A DNA stretch of 64,000 nt, taken from the NCBI GenBank assembly GCA_016716385.1, contig JADJWL010000026.1, positions 510,098 to 574,097 on the forward strand, written 5' to 3'. A model generated the notes under the pieces. The model saw only the letters and a program-made list of their open reading frames with translations, made no database searches and was not told the origin of the DNA. The DNA is from Bryobacterales bacterium. Its GTDB lineage: Bacteria > Acidobacteriota > Terriglobia > Bryobacterales > Bryobacteraceae. Positions 45,222-53,145 of the stretch are shown piece after piece. A program made the translations under genes and the position numbers. Within the stretch, counting starts at the first letter, position 1. Every line of letters begins with the position of its first letter.

Positions 45222-46270
45222 TGGGAAGCGTCCTCAAGCTGGTGGCAGCGCGCGGGCACGTAGCGCTTAGGAATCAGCGTGACGGTCGTGGTCCAGTAGG
45301 TGCCGATCTTGTGCTCGACGACCGAGCCAATCAGCATGTGACTTTCCCACAGCGTCAGGCCGCATTCTTCACGCAGCCACCGCAGCATATCAGAGTTGCC
45401 CTCCCGCAGGCGGGAATCGGTGTTGGAATCCTTTGCCGGGTTGTTGACGATGGATGCGATGTGGGTGGCGTTGACCAGGCGCGGCCCGGTGAGGTTCTTG
45501 CCCTTCACCACGCGGACGGTGAATTCGACGTTCAGAGAAGTTTCGACACCCGCCCCGAATCCCTCGCCGTCACCCTGCAGCGCGTGGCCGTCGCCGAGGT
45601 AGAAGTACGCGCCGCGGTGGTAAACGGGAAAGTAGAGCGTGGCGCCTTCGGCGATGTCGTTGTAGTCCATGTTGCCGCCGTGGGTGGAGATGGGGCTGTA
45701 CGGCTCTCTGGCCGCTCCCGGTTCAGCGACCCCCATCGTCCCGATGTGAGGCCGTACCGGAATCTCGATCTTCCAATCCGATCGCATGGCGGGGCGCAGG
45801 CGCGGACTCGTGGTCAGCCTCTGCAGGTCGATGTCCCACGGGATGAGATCGTCGCGCTTGGGACGCACGGCGTGCATTTCGTACGCCGCCGGCCGCGAGT
45901 TGGCCGTATCGCCCGGCTTGAGGCGGGAATCCGGGATGCCGGTGGTGGTGTAGCCATAGTTCCGGTTGACACGGACCTTGTCCAGTCGGACTTCGAGCGC
46001 GTCACCCGGCTCGGCGCCTTCGACATAGAACGGCCCGAACAGCGGGTTGCCGCCCTCCGGTGGGACGTACGGGTGCTGGAGGTGATGCACGCCATACTCG
46101 TCGCCCCCGCCGGAATCCCAGGTCCTGGTGACCACGCGGTCGCCAGAGCGGACGCGGAGGATCGGCTCCTTCTGGGCGGACAGGTTCCGTGAATGGTGGT
46201 TCGGGAAAATCGTGTGGACTTCGGAGGCAGCCGGTAGTGCCAATGTGATGAGCAGGAGGGCGGATCGCAT
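45218..46270 (-). CDS. Secreted acetamidase/formamidase-family protein
   Basis: A 350-residue FmdA/AmdA-type protein. Characteristic parts are NPLFGPFYVEGAEPGDALEV, IGTMGVAEP, STHGGNMDYNDIAEGATLYFPV and LYFPVYHRGAYFYLGDGHALQGDGE. Unlike the cytoplasmic amidases, it has a signal peptide (SALLLITLALPAASE), so it acts outside. It should hydrolyse short amides such as formamide or acetamide, possibly after the ceramidase-like amidase encoded next to it. The stop overlaps the start of the ceramidase-like gene by four bases. The regulator at 46320-47951 lies upstream on the same strand. Confidence 0.85.
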   Translation of the reverse strand: MRSALLLITLALPAASEVHTIFPNHHSRNLSAQKEPILRVRSGDRVVTRTWDSGGGDEYGVHHLQHPYVPPEGGNPLFGPFYVEGAEPGDALEVRLDKVRVNRNYGYTTTGIPDSRLKPGDTANSRPAAYEMHAVRPKRDDLIPWDIDLQRLTTSPRLRPAMRSDWKIEIPVRPHIGTMGVAEPGAAREPYSPISTHGGNMDYNDIAEGATLYFPVYHRGAYFYLGDGHALQGDGEGFGAGVETSLNVEFTVRVVKGKNLTGPRLVNATHIASIVNNPAKDSNTDSRLREGNSDMLRWLREECGLTLWESHMLIGSVVEHKIGTYWTTTVTLIPKRYVPARCHQLEDASQ

Positions 46271-46319
46271 CGTCGTTCTGTGTATGCTACCGCACCCGTC
46301 TCTTTGTCAAACAGTGAGC

Positions 46320-47951
46320 CTAGGTAAGCCGCATCCTGCTCAACAGAGCATGGAAGCGCGGGTCATCCCGGATCGGATCGTAGACCGGTTTCGACGGAAG
46401 GTGAAGGAGGTGCGGGTCGCGCTCGTCGACCGCCTGGTTCAGCCAGTGGAATGCGGCATCGGCATCGCCCAGGCCGAGGTGCACCCAGGCCCGGCTGATC
46501 GGCGTGACGTAGCCTCTTTCCGCTGCGGCATCCAATTCTCCAAGGATTGCGGCGGCCTCCGCCCGGCGGCCAAGACGGGCGATGCCGTAGCCTAGCGCAC
46601 CGAGGGCACCCGCTGCCCGCCCCATTCTTTCCACGGCGGCACGCCACGACGCCACGCCTTCTTCGACCCGTCCGGCGTAGTACAAAATTGACCCGCGAAG
46701 ACCGAGGGCGACGGGATACTCCGGATTCAGCGCCAGCGCGGCCTCCAGTTCGCGCAGAGCCGCGGGGAACTCGCGGCTGAAGCCGAGCACCCACCCGAGC
46801 CAGCTATGCATCAGCAGAGAGAGCGGGTCCAGCTCGAGTGCCTTCCGCAACTCCAGCACGGCTTCATGCAAACGGCTACACGGAACGAGGCACGTCATCG
46901 CGCGCAGCGAATGCGCCTCCACCGCGGCGGGGCTCAGAATCACCGCCTTGGCGAAGTCCTCCTCCGCTCCCTGCCAATCGAACTCCAGCCAGCCGCGATA
47001 GGCCCCGGACAACGCGTAGGCCTCGCCAATCGAATCGTCCAGGCCGCGCGCCGTACGAATGGCTGCCCATCCATCGGGACCCACCTCTTTGGGACGGACG
47101 TTCCCGTAATCAGACAGGCCCCGATACGATTCGGCCAATCCCAGGTAGGGCCGCGAAAAGGATGGATCGAGGGCGATGGCCTGCCGGTAGCAGGCCATGC
47201 AGTGGCCGATCACTTCAGCACTTTCATACCGGTGGTAGTACCGTCCCTTCAGCCATTGGTGGTAGGCCTCCGGAAGGGGCGCCGGCCGGACCGCAGACGA
47301 AGGTCCGGCGTGCACGGCGAAAGCCCCGGCGATGGCCCGCGAGATCCGGTCCTGAATCTCGAACAGGTCCCCAAGGTGGGAATCGTAGTGTTCGCTCCAG
47401 AGATGGAAGCCGTTCCTCGCGCTCACCAACTGCGCCGAGACGCGGATGCGATCGCGGGAACGCTGGACGCTGCCCTCGAGGATCGTACTGACGCCCAGGG
47501 CCGCACCGATCTCGCGAACGTCCCGCTCTTTCCCGCGGAAGGCGAACGACGACGTACGCGCCGTCACGTGCAATCCTGGCATCCGGGATAGCGCCGTGAT
47601 GATCTCGTCGGCCAGCCCATCGGAGAAGTACTCGTTCTCCCTATCCGCGCTGAGATTGGCAAACGGCAGAACGGCCACCGAAGGTTCGCGGACCGGTGGA
47701 GTCGCGGTCTCCGGCAAGTCGCCGGGGCGCTGCTGCTCCCCCTGCCACCAACGGTCCACTTCAGGCTTGAGGGCGAACACGCCCGGCTTAGCGCCGCCCG
47801 GCAAACGGTGGACCGGTAGAGCCCGGGTGCGCTCCCATCTTTGGACTGTTCTCACATCGCGGGACAGATGGCTCGCGATCTCTTTCCAGGAATCGAGAAG
47901 TTCTTCGGAGGAGAAGGACAGGTACTGCTGGAGTGGCTTGCGGACGCCCAC
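46320..47951 (-). CDS. HTH - TolB/FlgO-type domain - TPR regulator
   Basis: A 543-residue protein of a layout common in acidobacteria. Residues 15-72 form a MerR/excisionase-type winged helix (LDSWKEIASHLSRDVRTVQRWER). Residues about 93-215 resemble the TolB amino-terminal/FlgO-like fold (VAVLPFANLSADRENEYFSDGLADEI, then LEGSVQRSRDRIRVSAQL), and 225-540 hold TPR repeats. It probably senses a cell state through its TPR part and binds DNA through the N-terminus. Start GTG 47951 with GTGGAG nine bases before. It is divergent from the secreted-protein gene across a 140-base gap with a strong inverted repeat. Confidence 0.82.
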   Translation of the reverse strand: MGVRKPLQQYLSFSSEELLDSWKEIASHLSRDVRTVQRWERTRALPVHRLPGGAKPGVFALKPEVDRWWQGEQQRPGDLPETATPPVREPSVAVLPFANLSADRENEYFSDGLADEIITALSRMPGLHVTARTSSFAFRGKERDVREIGAALGVSTILEGSVQRSRDRIRVSAQLVSARNGFHLWSEHYDSHLGDLFEIQDRISRAIAGAFAVHAGPSSAVRPAPLPEAYHQWLKGRYYHRYESAEVIGHCMACYRQAIALDPSFSRPYLGLAESYRGLSDYGNVRPKEVGPDGWAAIRTARGLDDSIGEAYALSGAYRGWLEFDWQGAEEDFAKAVILSPAAVEAHSLRAMTCLVPCSRLHEAVLELRKALELDPLSLLMHSWLGWVLGFSREFPAALRELEAALALNPEYPVALGLRGSILYYAGRVEEGVASWRAAVERMGRAAGALGALGYGIARLGRRAEAAAILGELDAAAERGYVTPISRAWVHLGLGDADAAFHWLNQAVDERDPHLLHLPSKPVYDPIRDDPRFHALLSRMRLT

Positions 47952-48000
47952 AGTAGAAACTCCACGACAGGATCCCAGGGCGCCTCCAGTGTATCAGGAT

Positions 48001-48042
48001 GCGGCAACATGCGGCAAAGCCGCCGCTGTCGCGTGTTGCCGC
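48001..48042. promoter_or_regulatory. Inverted repeat with direct half-site copies in a divergent gap
   Basis: Arms GCGGCAACATGCG (48001-48013) and CGCGTGTTGCCGC (48030-48042) match in 12 of 13 positions with a 16-base loop. GCGGCAA also occurs twice in direct orientation 10 bases apart (48001 and 48011), one helical turn. It lies between the HTH-TPR regulator and the secreted-protein gene, so it is a plausible operator or a leader hairpin. Confidence 0.5.
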
Positions 48043-48091
48043 TTCCCGGCTCGGATTCACCGGGCTCAAACTATTCCCGGAGGTAAAGGAA

Positions 48092-48976
48092 ATGCTCCGA
48101 CAAACAACTGGCGCGCTGGCTGTGCCGCTGCTGGCCATCCTCGGATCTCCGCTGTTGGCCCAATCCGTGTGTTCCACGCAATCTGTGGTTGGGGTGTGGG
48201 CGGCGTCGAGTCACGGCGTTGTGTTCTCGCCCGCCAGTCCGGTCCCGCTCGCCGTGCCCGGCGCGGCTGTGGGCTTGGTCTCAATCGGTTACGACTCCCG
48301 GGTTTCGCTGAAACTCAGCGGCAACCTGGGTGGTCAGTTTGCCGTTGTGGCGGCAACAGGCACGATCGTGGTCAACCCGGACTGCACCGGAACCTTCAGC
48401 GCTACGGTCCCAGGGATGACGGGGTTCTGGAACCTGCAGGAACAGATCGTTGTGCTGGATAACGGAAACGAAGTCCAAACGATCAGCACGGGACAAATGT
48501 TCCGCAGGCCGGCCGTCTGGCAATGCCGGTGGAAGCGGCTGTCCCATACTCCGCTTCTGGCCGCCGGGCAACTCCCGGCTTGCCAAGCGGAAATGATACG
48601 CGGAACCTGGACGGGAGCCTCCGACGGAGTTCGGCCGGCTCCAGGGGCCGACCCGTCCGCACCGGCGGCGTTTCTGACCCGGGGCGTCATCGACTATCGG
48701 CAAGAACTGAACGGAACGTTCACAGCGAGCATCGGCGGCACGATCGTGAACGGCGAGTACACCGGCTCCATCCTGGAGTTGAGTCCCGATTGTACGGGAA
48801 AGTGGACGTACACGCTGAAAGCCGACGATGGGACTGAGTTGCCTGGATCCGGTGTCGAGTACTTCGTGGTCGTCGACCACGGGCGCGAGATCTGGGGTCT
48901 GCCAGTGCAGGGAGTCCTGGGCGTGCCGGTCGGACTGGTTCGGTATCGGCGCCTGTCACCGGTTGCCTTCCAGTGA
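48092..48976 (+). CDS. Secreted two-repeat beta-barrel-like protein (294 aa)
   Basis: I do not recognise the family. A signal peptide (TTGALAVPLLAILGSPLLAQS) is followed by two similar halves of about 120 residues. Each half begins with a short VVGVWAASS or RGTWTGAS turn, carries an NPDCTGTFS or SPDCTGKWT segment and ends with a pattern like DNGNEV or DHGREI, so each could be a lipocalin-like barrel. A cysteine pair at the beginning of each half suggests disulfides. The start has a very good site, GGAGGTAAAGG. It is divergent from the HTH-TPR regulator, which may control it. Confidence 0.75.
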   Translation: MLRQTTGALAVPLLAILGSPLLAQSVCSTQSVVGVWAASSHGVVFSPASPVPLAVPGAAVGLVSIGYDSRVSLKLSGNLGGQFAVVAATGTIVVNPDCTGTFSATVPGMTGFWNLQEQIVVLDNGNEVQTISTGQMFRRPAVWQCRWKRLSHTPLLAAGQLPACQAEMIRGTWTGASDGVRPAPGADPSAPAAFLTRGVIDYRQELNGTFTASIGGTIVNGEYTGSILELSPDCTGKWTYTLKADDGTELPGSGVEYFVVVDHGREIWGLPVQGVLGVPVGLVRYRRLSPVAFQ

Positions 48977-49083
48977 GCATCCAGCATCGGCCATAGGCCT
49001 TTTCCTTGAGCGATTCCAGGGGAAACGGTCGGCTGTGTTCGGGCCGCGGGTCCGATAAGCTACGTAAGGAAAGGTTTGGACCC

Positions 49084-52000
49084 GTGTTGCGCGCCCGCTG
49101 CTCTCTGGCTCTGGTTGTCCTGTCGATTGGTCTGCTCAGCGGCCAGGAGAGTCCCGAAGCTGCGCGGACCAGGCAATTGAATACGGAGATCCTCCGGTTG
49201 CGGGACCTATCCGGAGACCGTGCCGCCGCCCTGCTGGCCGAGCGGGAGCAACGGCTCATTCGTCTGATCCGCGAGGATCCCGACGAGGCGCGCCGCATGG
49301 CGTTTCCCGCCGGGGTCCTGCGCGAGATGGCGGGCCGCTTCCCCGGCGCCCGGCTCGAATCGCGCCCCAGGTGGCGGGGCGAAGTCGAATTGGCCGTGGA
49401 GGATGGCGTCGATCTGGTCTCGCACCGGGTGATCCGGCGCCTGCGAGTGGGCCGGCGCGTGTACGACCTCCACTTCGCCGGCAACGAGCCGCCGGACCTG
49501 GAATGCGGCGCTGGGATCGAGGCCGAAGGGATCGCCGCCGGGGACAAGTTCCTTGTCGAGCGCGCCGCTGTGATCCGGCAGCCGCTGTCGGCCGCCTGTG
49601 TCAAGACCGGCGCCCAGAAGATCGCAGTGATTCTGGTCAACTTCCCGAGCGCCAGCCTGCCTTCCGGCATCACCGCCAACCACATCAACGGTGTGTTCCT
49701 GGGCAACGCCTACACGACGCAGAGCAACACCCCGAACTGGTCCGTGAGTGATTTTTGGGAGCAGAATTCCGACGGGCAAACCTGGGTCGAGCCTCCGGGT
49801 GGGTCGGGCGGGCTGAAAATCGTCGGGCCCTACATGCTGCAGCAGGACTACAACTACTGCAGCAATTCCAGTTCGCTGCGCCAGGCGGCGTACGCGGCGG
49901 CCGACGCCGACCTCAATTACAACGACTACGCGCGGATCGTGATCGTGGTCCCGAATTACCTGTGCTCAGGCACGGCTGGGACGGCGACGCTCGGCTGCTG
50001 GGGGTCGGAGTGCCCGGGCGACGGCAAGTGCGGCGTCTCCTGGACCTGGCTCCGCGGCGACCAGATGGCCACGCGGTCTCAGGGCGTCCGCCTGGTGACC
50101 CACGAGGTTGGGCACAACCTCACGCTCGGCCACTCCGGCAGCCGGCGGCACAGCGAGGGCGTCCTCGGACCGCTCAACGTGGCCGGCACGCGCGGCGAGT
50201 ACGGGGACCTGTTCAGCACGATGGGCTCGTGGAATTTTGGCTTCTACAATGCGCCGCACGCCGTCAACCGGCTGAACTGGATTACGCCGTCGCAGTACCA
50301 AACCGTAACGCAGGCGGGCTCGTACTCGGTCCAGGGCTACGACGCGCGGCCCGCGGGCGTGAAGGCTCTGCGCATCCGGCGCGGACTGGCCTCGGATAAC
50401 TCCTGGTTCTGGCTGCAGTATTTCCCGTCGAATCCGATCTATCTGAGCCAGCTCAACACCCAGGTGTCGTGCGGCGCGATCCTGCACTACCAGGATCAGC
50501 ACACGCCGAATGGCGACACTGATCTGCTTGACTTCACACCGGGACCTGGCAATTTCGGGGATCCCGCGCTCTGCGTCGGACAGACGTGGCAGGATCCGTA
50601 TACACCGCTGTCGATCCGCGTGGACAGCATCGTCAGCGGCCTGCTGAACGTGACGGTCGAGTACGGCGCCACGACCTGTACCCAGGCGAATCCCACCGTC
50701 ACGATCGCCCCCGCGAGCCAGAACGCGGTCGCCGGGCAATCGACGTCATACGACGTCTCGGTGCGGAACAACGACTCGGCGGGCTGCCCGAGCCGGAGCT
50801 TCTCGCTGGGGGCGGCGTTCAACCCCAGTTCGCCGCCAATGCAGCCGCTGTTCTCACCGAATTCGGTGTCCTTGCCTGCCGGCGCCCAGACGAGTGTCGT
50901 GCTTGCGGTCACGACGCCGGCCGGCAGCTCCGGTGCTTACACGATGACGGTCACGGCGACGGCCCCGGCGATCTCCGGCACCTCCTCGGGGAGCGCGTCG
51001 GCCGGCCTGTCGGTCACCGCAGCGCAACTGCCGGACCTCGTGGTCCAGGGCGTTACTCTCAGCGCTAACTCGCTTCTGGCCGGCGGCACGCTCACGGCGT
51101 CTGTGACCGTCCGCAACCAGGGGAGCGGCCATGCCGGGTCGAGCGTGACGATGGTCCGGGTGAATACGAATCCCGGGTCGAGCAGCGGCGCCGATCCGCA
51201 GCAGAGCGTACCGACGCCGGCGATCGCCGCCGGCTCCTCGACGGTCGTGCAAGCCAGCTTCCCGATGAATACGGCCGGCACATACTACGTCCATGCCTAC
51301 CTGGACCACAACGCCAACCTGACCCAGAGCAACACCGCCAATGACATCTACCACCATCCGCAGCCGGTGACGGTTTCGGCGCCGGCGCCGTCCAACCCCG
51401 GCCTCGATTCCAGCCTGCAACTGGTGGGCGGGACCTTGAACGCAACGGCGCTGTCGGCCTCGAACCGGACTGTCACGGTGGTGCCGGGCGCCCTGATCTC
51501 CGGCTCGATCCAGGTGGCGATTGACTCGGCATGGCCGACCGGTACGACGATGGCCATGGGGCTGACGCCGACTTGGGGGAACCCGGCCGCCGCGATGACG
51601 GACAGCGGCGGGTTCACCACCCCGGCCGCCGGACTGAACCGGACCGTCAACGTCGGATTGACAGCGCCCACGACGCCCGGGACGTACCACCTGATCGCGG
51701 CGTTCCGCGCCGAGCCCTCGGCGGCGCACGTCCTTTCGGCCACCAGCGCGTCGGCGGGCAATCCGATCTGGGGCGATGGGAACGATGTCGCGGCCTGGAC
51801 GCAGACTCTGATCGACGCCGCCAATGCGAACGGGCGGGTTCAGGCCAATTACCTCATGCCGGGCGGAAATTCACCCCAATGGATCCCCTCGACGGCCATC
51901 CGCATCGTCGTCAGTGACCCGCAGCCGCCCCCGCCGCCTCCCCAGGCCACCGCGACCCGCTTCGTGCCCATCACGCCGTGCCGTCTGCTTGAGACCCGAC

Positions 52001-53145
52001 CTGAGTACAACTTCGAAGGCCGCACGGGCGTTTTCGGTCCTCCGTTCCTGTGGGCGGGCGAGACGCGAACGCTCCCGGTTCCTTCCTCGCCTCTGTGTCC
52101 CACTCCCGCATCGGCCAAGGCGTATGTGCTGAACGTCACGCTGGTCCCGCGCGGGGGAGTCGATTTCGTCACGGTCTGGTCCGGCGGCGATCCCCGGCCG
52201 GACTACTGGACCGCACGTTCGCCCGATGGATTGATCGTGGCGAATTCGGCGATCGTGCCGGCGGGCCCCGGCGGCACAATCCAGGTCTACACGTCGCACA
52301 ACACCGATCTCATCCTCGACATCAGCGGGTACTTCACCGACGACCCGGCGGCTTCGAATCTCGTTTTCTATCCCCTGACCCCGTGCCGGGTGATCGATTC
52401 GCGTTCCGAGTACCGCTGGCCTCCGGGCCCGTTCGGTCCCCCGGCGATGGGCGCCGGCGAGACCCGCCGCTTCCATTTCCCGCAGACGCCGTACTGCCAG
52501 ATTCCGGCCGGGGCGGCGGCGCACTCGATTACGGTGACCGTGGCTCCACCGAAGCCGCTTGCCTTCGCGACGCTGTGGCCCGCGGGCGGTCCGCAGCCGA
52601 ACGTGTCGAGTATTAACTCGCCCTCGGCGCGGGTGCTGGCAAATAGCGTGATTATTCCCGCGGGAGCGGGCGGGGCGCTCGACGTGTTTACTTACGGCGA
52701 CACCGATTTCCTCGTCGACATCAACGGGTACTTCGCGCCCGATGACGGCGTCAACGGCCTGTTCTTCTACCCCGCGCGTCAATGCCGCGTCGCCGATACG
52801 CGCGGTGGCGGACCCTTCTCAGGCACGTTCGGCGGTCCGCAGTTCGGCAATGAAACGACGCGCACGATTCCCGTGGGCGCGGCGTCCCACTGCGCGGGCC
52901 TCACCACGAACGCCAAGGCGTGGGCGGTGAACGCGACCGTGATGCCGGGCGGCAATCCGATGCCGTATCTCACGCTGTGGCCGGCCGGCCAGCCGCGGCC
53001 GAATGCCTCGCTCGTGAACGCGTTCGACGGGCAGATCGTCAGCGGAGCGGGTGTCATCCCCGCCGGTCCGGACGGGGCGATCAACGTGTTCACCTACCGG
53101 CCGTCGCACGTCGTGATCGAAGTCAGCGGATTCTTCGGACGTTAG
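49084..53145 (+). CDS. Secreted M11-like metalloprotease with CARDB and triple C-terminal repeats
   Basis: A 1353-residue multidomain protein. A signal peptide (SLALVVLSIGLLSGQ) is followed by a propeptide-like segment to about 170. The peptidase domain resembles M11/gametolysin-like proteins with HEVGHNLTLGH at 340-350, a complete HExxHxxxxxH. A beta-sandwich follows near 560, then a CARDB-type domain (LPDLVVQGVTLSANSLLAGG, from about 649). Three related repeats of about 130 residues start near 960, 1096 and 1228, each with a TPCR or similar opening and a DxxGYF ending. GTG 49084, with AAGGAAAGG before it, is preferred to the longer open frame because it gives the signal. Its stop overlaps the stop of the convergent ATPase gene. 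Confidence 0.85.
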   Translation: MLRARCSLALVVLSIGLLSGQESPEAARTRQLNTEILRLRDLSGDRAAALLAEREQRLIRLIREDPDEARRMAFPAGVLREMAGRFPGARLESRPRWRGEVELAVEDGVDLVSHRVIRRLRVGRRVYDLHFAGNEPPDLECGAGIEAEGIAAGDKFLVERAAVIRQPLSAACVKTGAQKIAVILVNFPSASLPSGITANHINGVFLGNAYTTQSNTPNWSVSDFWEQNSDGQTWVEPPGGSGGLKIVGPYMLQQDYNYCSNSSSLRQAAYAAADADLNYNDYARIVIVVPNYLCSGTAGTATLGCWGSECPGDGKCGVSWTWLRGDQMATRSQGVRLVTHEVGHNLTLGHSGSRRHSEGVLGPLNVAGTRGEYGDLFSTMGSWNFGFYNAPHAVNRLNWITPSQYQTVTQAGSYSVQGYDARPAGVKALRIRRGLASDNSWFWLQYFPSNPIYLSQLNTQVSCGAILHYQDQHTPNGDTDLLDFTPGPGNFGDPALCVGQTWQDPYTPLSIRVDSIVSGLLNVTVEYGATTCTQANPTVTIAPASQNAVAGQSTSYDVSVRNNDSAGCPSRSFSLGAAFNPSSPPMQPLFSPNSVSLPAGAQTSVVLAVTTPAGSSGAYTMTVTATAPAISGTSSGSASAGLSVTAAQLPDLVVQGVTLSANSLLAGGTLTASVTVRNQGSGHAGSSVTMVRVNTNPGSSSGADPQQSVPTPAIAAGSSTVVQASFPMNTAGTYYVHAYLDHNANLTQSNTANDIYHHPQPVTVSAPAPSNPGLDSSLQLVGGTLNATALSASNRTVTVVPGALISGSIQVAIDSAWPTGTTMAMGLTPTWGNPAAAMTDSGGFTTPAAGLNRTVNVGLTAPTTPGTYHLIAAFRAEPSAAHVLSATSASAGNPIWGDGNDVAAWTQTLIDAANANGRVQANYLMPGGNSPQWIPSTAIRIVVSDPQPPPPPPQATATRFVPITPCRLLETRPEYNFEGRTGVFGPPFLWAGETRTLPVPSSPLCPTPASAKAYVLNVTLVPRGGVDFVTVWSGGDPRPDYWTARSPDGLIVANSAIVPAGPGGTIQVYTSHNTDLILDISGYFTDDPAASNLVFYPLTPCRVIDSRSEYRWPPGPFGPPAMGAGETRRFHFPQTPYCQIPAGAAAHSITVTVAPPKPLAFATLWPAGGPQPNVSSINSPSARVLANSVIIPAGAGGALDVFTYGDTDFLVDINGYFAPDDGVNGLFFYPARQCRVADTRGGGPFSGTFGGPQFGNETTRTIPVGAASHCAGLTTNAKAWAVNATVMPGGNPMPYLTLWPAGQPRPNASLVNAFDGQIVSGAGVIPAGPDGAINVFTYRPSHVVIEVSGFFGR

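Noticed and set aside
48990..49005. Short GGCC-ATA-GGCC hairpin with TTTT after the secreted two-repeat protein
   Set aside because: A four-base stem is too weak to call a terminator.
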